Shown here: positions 57,161 to 64,000 of the stretch, in pieces
Numbering within the stretch: the stretch's first letter is position 1
Layout: each line of letters starts with the position of its first letter
Made by a program: the position numbers and the translations under genes
Notes under the pieces: generated by a model
What the model was told of the DNA's origin: nothing
The model's input: only the letters and a program-made list of their open reading frames with translations
Databases searched by the model: none
NCBI GenBank assembly: GCA_036871055.1
Contig: CP141893.1
Coordinates: 806,001 to 870,000, forward strand
DNA length: 64,000 nt
DNA from: Bisbaumannia sp015645095
Lineage (GTDB): Bacteria > Pseudomonadota > Gammaproteobacteria > Pseudomonadales > Halomonadaceae
Direction of reading: 5' to 3'

Positions 57161-57195
57161 CGATTCCTACTGTGAGAGCTTGGCCGAGGAGCCTA

Positions 57196-57666
57196 ATGAA
57201 GCTTGACCGTTACGATCTGAAGATCCTCGAGATCCTGGCCAGGGATGGCCGCATCACCAAGTCGCGCCTGGCCGAGTGCATCAACCTCTCGGTCAGCCCC
57301 TGCTGGGAGCGGGTCAAGCGCCTCGAGAAGGCCGGCATCATCGAGGGCTATGGGGCGCGGATCAATGCCCGGGTGCTGGTCAAGCGCACCCCGGTCTGGG
57401 TCCAGGTGGAGCTCAAGGCCCATAACGCCGAGAGCTTCCAGCGCTTCGAGAAGGTGGTGCGCGACACCCCCGAGGTCACCGAGTGCGTGGCGGTGGGCGG
57501 CGGCGTCGACTACCTGCTCAAGGTGGAGGCGGACTCCATCGATGCCTACCAGCGGCTGATCGACGGCTGGCTCACCTCCGAGGTGGGGATCGAGCGCTAC
57601 TTCACCTATATCGTCACCAAGCAGGTCAAACAGGCGCCGCCGCCCCTGGAGCTGGCGCCCCAATAG
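57196..57666 (+). CDS. doeX: Lrp/AsnC-family regulator of ectoine genes
   Basis: A 156-residue regulator: winged helix (LDRYDLKILEILARDGRITKSRLAECINLSVSPCWERVKRLEKAGII) and an AsnC effector domain (VQVELKAHNAESFQRFEKVV, VTECVAVGGGVDYLLKVEADSIDAYQ). DoeX is the third gene of the ectoine operon in Halomonas and controls doe gene expression. ATG 57196 has GAGGAG; homology starts there. Confidence 0.92.
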   Translation: MKLDRYDLKILEILARDGRITKSRLAECINLSVSPCWERVKRLEKAGIIEGYGARINARVLVKRTPVWVQVELKAHNAESFQRFEKVVRDTPEVTECVAVGGGVDYLLKVEADSIDAYQRLIDGWLTSEVGIERYFTYIVTKQVKQAPPPLELAPQ

Positions 57667-57857
57667 CCTTCGTCGACGGGCCCAGAAAAACTTCCTGTGG
57701 CCCGCCGGGAGACAAAAAAAACCGCATCATCCCGCGGCCCTATCGAAAAGTCTCCCTCGCCCCTAGCCCTTACCCTGAGCACATGGACGGTTCGATGCCG
57801 TCGACGTGATTCGACCACCGTGGCGGCCCGCCGCCACGTCGTCAGGGGAGGTGACCC

Positions 57858-59327
57858 ATGAAGCTCAACGATCCGCGCCTACTGCGCCAGCATGCCTACG
57901 TGAACGGCAAGTGGACCCATGGCGATGGCGGCCGCGAGGAGGCCGTGGTGGATCCCGCCACCGGCGAGACCCTGGGGCATATTCCCTGGCTGGAAGCCGA
58001 GCAGATCCGCGGCGCCGTGGATGCCGCCGAGGCCGCTTTCGTGCACTGGCGGGCGCTGCGCGCCGACGAGCGCTGCGAGCGCCTGCTGGCCTGGTACGAC
58101 CTGATTCAGGCCAACCGCGAGGACCTGGCCATCATCATGACCCGGGAGCAGGGCAAGCCGCTGCCCGACGCCCGCGGCGAGGTGGAGTATGGCGCCAGCT
58201 TCGTGCGCTGGTTCGCCGAGGAGGGCAAGCGCACCTATGGCGAGACCATTCCCAGCCATATTCCCAATGCCGCCCTGGGCACCCTCAAGGAGCCGGTGGG
58301 CATCGCCGCCCTGATCACGCCCTGGAACTTCCCGCTGGCGATGATCACCCGCAAGGCCGCCGCGGCCCTGGCCGCCGGCTGCCCGGTGATCGTCAAGCCC
58401 GCCGGCGAGACGCCCTTCTCGGCGCTGGCCCTGGCCGAGCTCGCCGAGCGCGCCGGGATCCCCGCCGGCATCTTCAATGTGGTGCTGGGCGAGCCCGCCG
58501 AGGTATCGGAGATCCTGTGTGCCGAGGCACGGGTCAAGGCGCTGTCGTTCACCGGCTCCACCCGGGTCGGACGCCTGTTGCTGGAACAGAGCGCTCCTAC
58601 CGTCAAGCGGGTCTCCCTGGAGCTGGGCGGCAACGCGCCCTTTATCGTCGGCCCGGACATGGACCCCAGGGAGGCGGCCTTCGCCGCCGTGGCGGCCAAG
58701 TTCCAGACCGCGGGGCAAGACTGCCTGGCGGCCAACCGTATCCTGGTCCACGAGTCGATCCATGACGACTTCGTGGCCCACTTCGCCAGTCGCATGGCGG
58801 CCCTGACCCTGGGCAACGGCCTGGAGCCGGAGGTGGACCTGGGCCCGCTGATCCACGGCCAGGCGGTGGACAAGGCCTCGGCCATCGTCGACGACGCCCT
58901 CTCCCAGGGCGCCACCCTGGTGGCCGGCGACCAGTCCCAGGCCCCGGGCCCCAACTTTTTCGTGCCCACCCTGCTCACCGGGGTGACGCCGAAGATGAAG
59001 GTGTGGCGCGAGGAGAACTTCGCTCCGGTGGCCGGCGTGACCGCCTATGGCGATGACGACGAGGTGATCGAGCTGGCCAACGATACCGAGTATGGTCTGG
59101 CGGCCTATGTCTACACCCATGACATTCGCCGTATCTGGAAGCTGCTTCGGGCCCTCGAATACGGCATGGTCAGCGTCAACTCGGTGAAGATGACCGGCCC
59201 CCCCGTGCCCTTCGGCGGCGTCAAGCAGTCCGGGCTGGGCCGCGAGGGCGGCAACACCGGGATCGACGAATACCTGGAGACCAAGTACTACTGCCTGGGG
59301 GCCCTGGGCTCCGTCTCTGGTAGTTGA
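57858..59327 (+). CDS. doeC: Aldehyde dehydrogenase of ectoine degradation (aspartate-semialdehyde to aspartate)
   Basis: A 489-residue ALDH with NAD site LITPWNFPLAMITRK, catalytic Glu in SLELGGNAPF and C289 in AGQDCLAANR. It resembles succinate-semialdehyde dehydrogenases, and its place upstream of doeD supports DoeC, which oxidises aspartate semialdehyde made by DoeD. A purine-rich GGGGAGGTG precedes the start. 191 bases after doeX, probably with its own promoter. Confidence 0.9.
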   Translation: MKLNDPRLLRQHAYVNGKWTHGDGGREEAVVDPATGETLGHIPWLEAEQIRGAVDAAEAAFVHWRALRADERCERLLAWYDLIQANREDLAIIMTREQGKPLPDARGEVEYGASFVRWFAEEGKRTYGETIPSHIPNAALGTLKEPVGIAALITPWNFPLAMITRKAAAALAAGCPVIVKPAGETPFSALALAELAERAGIPAGIFNVVLGEPAEVSEILCAEARVKALSFTGSTRVGRLLLEQSAPTVKRVSLELGGNAPFIVGPDMDPREAAFAAVAAKFQTAGQDCLAANRILVHESIHDDFVAHFASRMAALTLGNGLEPEVDLGPLIHGQAVDKASAIVDDALSQGATLVAGDQSQAPGPNFFVPTLLTGVTPKMKVWREENFAPVAGVTAYGDDDEVIELANDTEYGLAAYVYTHDIRRIWKLLRALEYGMVSVNSVKMTGPPVPFGGVKQSGLGREGGNTGIDEYLETKYYCLGALGSVSGS

Positions 59328-59480
59328 GCTTGCTGCGCTCGGCCATACGGCGTTGGCTCTTGATTCGAACATGCTCATTTACAGAACGTAAACTCCGCTG
59401 TTCTCATCAAGATCCGCCTTGTCTGGTCTTCGCTCGCAGAGCCCTCGAGATGAGTGGTTTTATTGAATTCGATGAACATT

Positions 59481-59503
59481 CTCCCCGGCGGGACGCCGGG
59501 GAG
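59481..59503 (+). other. Leader stem-loop before doeD
   Basis: A perfect 10-bp stem (59481-59490 with 59494-59503) and GGA loop in the 197-base doeC/doeD gap, 21 bases before the doeD start. No T tract; could shape doeD translation or be a weak terminator of doeC. Confidence 0.5.
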
Positions 59504-59524
59504 CCTAGCCAAGAGAGAACAGCC

Positions 59525-60934
59525 ATGAGCCTGCATCAGCAACTGATCGACCGCGACCGCAAGGTCACCTTCCACGCCTCCACCCACCTGCGCGACTTCG
59601 CCCATGGCGATGCGCCGGGCCGGGTGATCACCGGCGGTCAGGGCATCACCATCGTCGACAAGGACGGCCGCGAGTTCATCGACGGCTTCGCCGGGCTCTA
59701 CTGCGTGAACATCGGCTATGGCCGCAGCGAGGTGGCGGAGGCCATCTACGAGCAGGCCATGAAGCTCTCCTACTACCACACCTATGTGGGCCACTCCAAC
59801 GAGCCGCAGATCGAGCTCTCCGAGAAGATCCTCGAGCTGGCCGGCCCCGGCATGTCCAAGGTCTACTACGGCATGTCCGGCAGTGACGCCAACGAGACCC
59901 AACTGAAGATCGTGCGTTACTACAACAACGTCCTGGGGCGTCCGCAGAAGAAGAAGGTGATCTCGCGGATGCGCGGCTACCACGGCTCGGGCATCGCCTC
60001 CGGCTCCCTGACCGGGCTCAAGGCCTTCCACGATCACTTCGATCTGCCCATCGAGACCATCCGCCACACCGAAGCGCCCTACTACTACCACCGGGCCGCC
60101 GAGCAGCAGGGCATGACCGAGCGGGAGTTCTCCGCCTACTGCGCCCAGAAACTGGAAGAGATGATTCTCGCCGAGGGCCCCGAGACCGTGGCCGCCTTTA
60201 TCGGCGAGCCGGTGCTGGGCACCGGCGGCATCGTGCCGCCGCCGGAAGGCTACTGGGAGGCGATCCAGGCGGTGCTGGCCAAGTACGACGTCCTGCTGAT
60301 TGCCGATGAAGTGGTCTGCGGCTTCGGGCGCATCGGCGCCGACTTCGGCAGCCACCACTACGGCATCAAGCCGGACCTGATCACCGTCGCCAAGGGCCTG
60401 ACCAGCGCCTACCAGCCGCTCTCCGGGGTGATCGTCGGCGATCGTGTCTGGCAGGTGCTGGAACAGGGCACCGGCGAGTTTGGCCCCATCGGCCACGGCT
60501 GGACCTACTCCGGCCATGCCCTGGGCTGTGCCGCTGGCCTCGCCAACCTGGCGATCATCGAGCGGGAGGGCCTGACCCAGAACGCCGCCGAGACCGGTGC
60601 CTACCTGCAGAGCCAGATGCAGGCCGCCTTCGGCGATCACCCCATCGTCGGCAACGTGCGTGGTGTGGGCCTGCTGGCGGCCCTGGAGTTCTCCGCCAAC
60701 CCGGCCAAGCGCGAGCACTTCGACCCGGCCCTCAAGATCGGCCCGCGCATCGCCGCCGCGGCCATGGACGAGAACCTGATCGCCCGGGCCATGCCCCAGG
60801 GAGACATCCTCGGCTTCGCGCCGCCGCTGACCATCAGCCGCGCCGAAGTGGACGAGGTGGTGGCCCGCGCCAAGCGTGCCGTCGACAAGGTGGCCGACGA
60901 GCTGACCCGCAGCGGCGAACTCAAGGCCAGCTAA
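59525..60934 (+). CDS. doeD: L-2,4-diaminobutyrate transaminase
   Basis: A 469-residue class III aminotransferase: YYGMSGSDANETQLKIVRYY, IADEVVCGFGRIG and PLP lysine K290 in TVAKGLTSAYQPLSG, then GHGWTYSGHALGCAAGLANL. It converts diaminobutyrate to aspartate semialdehyde. The ATG at 59525 is the family start and follows AGAGAG; upstream open frame to 59324 covers a leader hairpin and is rejected. A strong terminator follows. Confidence 0.93.
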   Translation: MSLHQQLIDRDRKVTFHASTHLRDFAHGDAPGRVITGGQGITIVDKDGREFIDGFAGLYCVNIGYGRSEVAEAIYEQAMKLSYYHTYVGHSNEPQIELSEKILELAGPGMSKVYYGMSGSDANETQLKIVRYYNNVLGRPQKKKVISRMRGYHGSGIASGSLTGLKAFHDHFDLPIETIRHTEAPYYYHRAAEQQGMTEREFSAYCAQKLEEMILAEGPETVAAFIGEPVLGTGGIVPPPEGYWEAIQAVLAKYDVLLIADEVVCGFGRIGADFGSHHYGIKPDLITVAKGLTSAYQPLSGVIVGDRVWQVLEQGTGEFGPIGHGWTYSGHALGCAAGLANLAIIEREGLTQNAAETGAYLQSQMQAAFGDHPIVGNVRGVGLLAALEFSANPAKREHFDPALKIGPRIAAAAMDENLIARAMPQGDILGFAPPLTISRAEVDEVVARAKRAVDKVADELTRSGELKAS

Positions 60935-60950
60935 GCCGAGCAAGCAGGCA

Positions 60951-60983
60951 GGCGCTGGGGGAGCTCCCCCCGGCGCCTTTTTT
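60951..60983 (+). terminator. Intrinsic terminator after doeD
   Basis: An 11-bp stem with one G-T pair (60951-60961 with 60967-60977) followed by TTTTTT. Confidence 0.9.
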
Positions 60984-61059
60984 ATGACGGTGACGAGCGC
61001 CGGTGGCGGCTTTGCCCGGCATCGCCATACTGAAAGCATTTCCGGGAGGTGAATCGCCC

Positions 61060-62082
61060 ATGCCTCGATCCGAGTCCGATATCGACCTGGCGATGATCTA
61101 TGCCGCCCGCCGACGTTTGGCGGGCCGGGTGGTGCGCACGCCCCTGGTCCGCTCCCGGGCGCTGTCGCGGCGCTTCGACGCCGAGGTCTATCTCAAGCTG
61201 GAGACCTGCCAGCCCACCGGCGCCTTCAAGCTGCGTGGCGCCACCCATATGCTCGGTGCCCTGATCGAGCGCCATGGCCGGGAAGCCCTGGCCCGGGGCG
61301 TGACCACCGCTTCCACCGGCAACCATGGCCGGGCGGTGGCGTATGCCGCCGCCGAGCTGGGGATTCCGGCGGTGATCTGCCTCTCGAGCCTGGTGCCCGA
61401 CAACAAGGTCGCCGCCATCCGTGACCTGGGGGCCGAGGCGCGGCGCTGTGGTGCCAGCCAGGACGCGGCCTTCGAGGAGGTGGCGCGGCTGGTGGCGGAG
61501 GAGGGCATGACCCTGATCCCGCCCTTCGACGATCCGTGGATCGTCGCCGGCCAGGCGACCATCGGCCTGGAACTGATGGAGGACCAGCCGGCGCTCGATC
61601 GGGTGATCGTGGGGCTCTCCGGGGGCGGGCTGCTGGGCGGTATCGGCGCCGCCATCAAGGCGATTCGCCCCGCCACCCGGATCACCGGGGTCAGCCTCTC
61701 GGCGGGGGCGGCCATGTGGGAGAGCCTGCGGGCCGGCCATCCCGTCGAGGTGGAAGAGGTGGCGAGCCTGGCGGACTCCCTGGGTGGCGGCATCGGCCGC
61801 GACAATCGCTGCACCTTCGCCCTGGTGCGACGGGTCATGGACGACCATTATCAGGTCTCGGAGGCGGCCATCGCCGCGGCCATGGTTCGCCTGCTGGAGG
61901 AGGAGAAGCTGCTGGTGGAAGGCGCCGCGGCGGTGGGCCTGGCGGCCATCGAGGCCCATGGGCTGGAGATCCGCGGCGAGCGGGTGGCGCTGATCCTCTC
62001 CGGCAACGGGGTATCGCTCGAGACCTTCGATCGCGCCCGGGCCCTGGCCAGCTCAGGGGGCGCTCGGCATTCTCGTCCCTGA
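61060..62082 (+). CDS. eutB: Hydroxyectoine utilization dehydratase EutB
   Basis: A 340-residue fold-type II PLP enzyme related to threonine dehydratase: PLP lysine K57 in PTGAFKLRGA, ASTGNHGRAVAYAA, glycine loop GLSGGGLLGGIG and ILSGNGVS. EutB is proposed to convert hydroxyectoine-derived intermediates before EutC and the Doe pathway. ATG 61060 follows GGGAGGT. The last eight codons (GGARHSRP) and the stop are read from a half copy of the dispersed repeat (62058 onward), so the native C-terminus has been replaced or extended there. Confidence 0.9.
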   Translation: MPRSESDIDLAMIYAARRRLAGRVVRTPLVRSRALSRRFDAEVYLKLETCQPTGAFKLRGATHMLGALIERHGREALARGVTTASTGNHGRAVAYAAAELGIPAVICLSSLVPDNKVAAIRDLGAEARRCGASQDAAFEEVARLVAEEGMTLIPPFDDPWIVAGQATIGLELMEDQPALDRVIVGLSGGGLLGGIGAAIKAIRPATRITGVSLSAGAAMWESLRAGHPVEVEEVASLADSLGGGIGRDNRCTFALVRRVMDDHYQVSEAAIAAAMVRLLEEEKLLVEGAAAVGLAAIEAHGLEIRGERVALILSGNGVSLETFDRARALASSGGARHSRP

Positions 62083-62120
62083 TAATGACGCTTGGCTCTT
62101 GCTGGCCCTCGGCGCCGCTT
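62058..62120 (+). repeat. Half copy R5 of the dispersed repeat at the eutB 3' end
   Basis: 36 bases (62058-62093) are identical to 57096-57131 of copy R4, and the following bases to about 62120 continue in weaker similarity (CTCGGCGCCGCTT versus CCCGGCGCCCCTC). The left half is missing. The eutB stop lies inside the central hairpin. Confidence 0.82.
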
Positions 62121-62190
62121 ATCCTGGTGGCGACCCTCGGCCGGCGGGTCACTCTGGCGACGGCTTTGTGTTTGGCAAAGGAGGAGTGCG

Positions 62191-63147
62191 ATGCAGCTTT
62201 TCTATCGAGATGCGATTCGCCAGGCCGTGGGCCTGGACCTCGAGGCCCTGGCGGCGGTGGAGGACGGTTTCGCCGCCCTGGGGCGCGGCGAGGTGGTGCA
62301 GCCACCGATCCTCTCCATGGCCATCGAGGAGGCCAACGGTGAGGTGGACGTCAAGACCGCCCATATCCGCGGCGCGGCGCGCTTCGCCATCAAGGTCAGC
62401 CCCGGCTTCTTCGACAACCCCGGGCTGGGGCTGCCCAGCCTCAATGGCCTGATGCTGGTGCTCTCCGCCCGGACCGGCCTGGTGGAGGCGGTGCTCTTCG
62501 ACGAGGGCTACCTGACCGCGATACGCACCGCCCTGGCCGGGGCCATCGCCGCCAAGCACCTGTCGCGTCCCGACAGCCGTCGGGTGGCGGTACTGGGCGC
62601 CGGCGAGCAGGCCGAGCTGCAGGTGCAGGCGCTACGCCTGGTGAGGCCGATCGAGCGGGTGGACGTCTGGGCGCGGCGCCACGAGGCGGCCGATGCCCTC
62701 ACTCGCTGCCTCGAGGGCCAGGGGCTCGAGGCCCGCGCCCACGACAGCGTGGCCGCGGCCTGCGCCGCGGCGGATATCGTGATCACCACTACGCCATCGC
62801 GCCGTCCCATCCTGCATGCCGGGGAGCTCCCCGAGGGGGTGCATGTCACCGCCATGGGCTCGGACGGCCCCGACAAGCGGGAGCTGGACGAGTCGGTGCT
62901 GCACCTGGCCAGCGCCTTCGTCTGCGATAGCCGGGCCCAGAGCGAGAGCAACGGCGAGCTCAAGGCCCTGGCGGCGAGGGGCGAGCCGCCATTCCGTGTC
63001 TATGAACTGGGGCGGGTGATCGCCGAGGGCTGGGAGCTGCGCAGTTCGCCCCGGGATATCACCGTCTGCGACCTGACCGGCACCGGGGTGCAGGACACCG
63101 CCATCGCCAACTTCGCCCTGGCGCGCCTGGCCCGGGTCGGCGACTGA
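62191..63147 (+). CDS. eutC: Ectoine utilization protein EutC (ornithine cyclodeaminase family)
   Basis: A 318-residue OCD/mu-crystallin fold protein: FIRGAARFAIKV-type substrate loop (here AHIRGAARFAIKVSPGF), LTAIRTALAGAIAAKHL, dinucleotide fold VAVLGAGEQAELQVQAL, and MGSDGPDKRELDESVL. EutC acts with EutB in hydroxyectoine breakdown. ATG 62191 has GGAGGAG; the frame upstream to 62092 runs through the repeat and is rejected. Confidence 0.9.
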   Translation: MQLFYRDAIRQAVGLDLEALAAVEDGFAALGRGEVVQPPILSMAIEEANGEVDVKTAHIRGAARFAIKVSPGFFDNPGLGLPSLNGLMLVLSARTGLVEAVLFDEGYLTAIRTALAGAIAAKHLSRPDSRRVAVLGAGEQAELQVQALRLVRPIERVDVWARRHEAADALTRCLEGQGLEARAHDSVAAACAAADIVITTTPSRRPILHAGELPEGVHVTAMGSDGPDKRELDESVLHLASAFVCDSRAQSESNGELKALAARGEPPFRVYELGRVIAEGWELRSSPRDITVCDLTGTGVQDTAIANFALARLARVGD

Positions 63148-63260
63148 GTCTCGGGCCCCGGCCCGGGCTCGGTTGATTGGGCGTGACCCGGCCGCCTTGA
63201 GACGGAGCCGGGGCTGGCCCATGCTGGATGGCACCCTGTACTGTCCTGGAGTCACATCCT

Positions 63261-63941
63261 ATGCGTCGGGTTATCGCCTTCGATGTCTATGGCACCCTGA
63301 TCGATCCCCACGGGGTGGTCGCCGAGCTGGAGGACCTGCTCGGCGATCGCGCCCTGGCCTTCTCCCAGCGCTGGCGGGACAAGCAACTGGAGTACAGCTT
63401 CCGCCGCGGCCTGATGGGCGCCTACGTGGATTTCGCCCAGTGCACCCGGGAGGCCCTGGAGTTCACCGACCGCGCCTTCGGCGGCCCCCTCAGCGAGCTC
63501 CAGCTGGATCGCCTGATGACCCACTATGGCCGCCTGCCGGCCTATCCCGAGGCCGCCGCCGCCCTGGCGCGGCTGCGCCAGGCGGGCATCACCTGCGTGG
63601 CCTTCTCCAACGGTTCTCGGGAGACGGTGGCCGCGCTGCTGGCCCAGGCCGGCTTGGCCGAGGCCTTCGACGACATCGTCAGCGTCGACGAGATCAAGCG
63701 CTTCAAGCCCGACCCCGCCGTCTATGCCCATCTGCGTTACCGCCTGGAGGCCCCGGCGGAGGCCACCTGGCTGGTCTCCAGCAACCCCTTCGACGTGATC
63801 GGTGCCCGCCATGCCGGCCTGCATGCGGTCTGGGTGCGGCGCCTGGCGGAGGCCCCCTTCGATCCCTGGGGGGGCGAGCCGGACCTGACGGTTACCGACC
63901 TGGAGAGCCTGGCCGAACGCCTGATCGGTCTCGCCGACTGA
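63261..63941 (+). CDS. Type II (S)-2-haloacid dehalogenase
   Basis: A 226-residue HAD-superfamily enzyme: nucleophile D8 in IAFDVYGTL, motif II AFSNGS, lysine in DEIKRFKPDPAVY, and SSNPFDVIGARHAGL, the haloacid dehalogenase form of motif III. It hydrolyses short 2-haloalkanoates to hydroxyacids; the natural substrate here is unknown. Start ATG 63261 with GGAG upstream. Adjacent to eutC on the same strand but 113 bases away. Confidence 0.9.
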   Translation: MRRVIAFDVYGTLIDPHGVVAELEDLLGDRALAFSQRWRDKQLEYSFRRGLMGAYVDFAQCTREALEFTDRAFGGPLSELQLDRLMTHYGRLPAYPEAAAALARLRQAGITCVAFSNGSRETVAALLAQAGLAEAFDDIVSVDEIKRFKPDPAVYAHLRYRLEAPAEATWLVSSNPFDVIGARHAGLHAVWVRRLAEAPFDPWGGEPDLTVTDLESLAERLIGLAD

Positions 63942-63943
63942 CG

Positions 63944-64000
63944 TCCCGGGTGATCTGCTCGACCCTGATCGCCCAGGCCTTCCAGGCGGTGCGCTATCCG
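63944..64000 (+). pseudogene. Possible headless fragment of a permuted papain-like (YiiX/YebB) gene at window edge
   Basis: Directly after the dehalogenase stop, one frame reads SRVICSTLIAQAFQAVRYP, which resembles the Cys-containing segment of permuted papain-like YiiX/YebB proteins. The segment normally sits mid-protein, yet no start or N-terminal half fits in the three bases before it. It may be a truncated gene or another 3' tail copy; the window ends here, so the call is tentative. Confidence 0.35.

Overview
The window is high-GC, gene-dense proteobacterial chromosome. The complete ectoine/hydroxyectoine degradation set (enuR, doeA-doeB-doeX-doeC-doeD, eutB-eutC), a BCCT osmolyte transporter with BetI-like operators, and an alpha-glucosidase whose three catalytic residues fall at the numbering I recall for the Halomonas sp. 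H11 enzyme (D202, E271, D333) all point to Halomonas or a close halophilic relative. No tRNA, rRNA, CRISPR array, transposase or prophage gene was seen.

Layout. 0-1 kb: end of a universal stress protein and a small GT-A type transferase. 1-4.7 kb (minus): sulfide/thiosulfate module fccA-fccB-yeeE-soxYZ. 4.9-8.7 kb: DUF2189 membrane protein, a molybdopterin-fold periplasmic protein and a hybrid sensor kinase. 8.8-9.7 kb: cation efflux protein. 9.8-16.6 kb: fructose PTS, with cra/fruR divergent from fruB-fruK-fruA and two Cra-like operators between them. 17-22.7 kb: FIST protein, NahK-type kinase, LuxR-type regulator and acetaldehyde dehydrogenase ExaC, resembling the Pseudomonas ethanol-oxidation regulatory cluster. 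22.8-24.3 kb: redoxin and L,D-transpeptidase. 24.4-28 kb: a divergon of an ECF sigma/anti-sigma pair, two related ArsM-like methyltransferases (one fused to a four-helix membrane domain) and a secreted cupin. 28-32 kb: SulP and BCCT transporters. 32.4-35.5 kb: Spy-like periplasmic protein and BaeSR-like two-component system. 35.6-47.9 kb: sugar region, an Agl-type alpha-glucoside operon (aglR, aglEFGAK plus a second binding protein) divergent from a ScrY-like porin and a GH32 sucrose/fructan hydrolase. 48-52 kb: LysO exporter, DUF3108 protein, pncA-pncB NAD salvage. 52-63.9 kb: ghrA, enuR and the ectoine catabolic genes, then a type II haloacid dehalogenase.

The fructose PTS, the alpha-glucoside ABC system and the porin/GH32 pair can together import and split sucrose-like sugars and take up released fructose. 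Perfect or near-perfect LacI-type palindromes sit beside aglR and in the aglE/porin divergon. In the ectoine cluster EnuR sits next to the doeA promoter, where an inverted repeat overlaps a plausible -35/-10 pair.

Two unexplained kinds of structure stand out. First, three intergenic sites (17.6, 20.3 and 47.9 kb) carry short tandem arrays in which each unit re-encodes the 3' end, including a stop codon, of an adjacent gene; the differences between copies are largely synonymous and different stop codons are used. They look like scars left by repeated allele replacement. Second, a dispersed element of about 113-194 bp (16.7, 33.3, 51.9 and 57.0 kb, with a half copy at 62.1 kb) has terminal and central stems whose paired bases change together between copies; the half copy supplies the last codons and stop of eutB.
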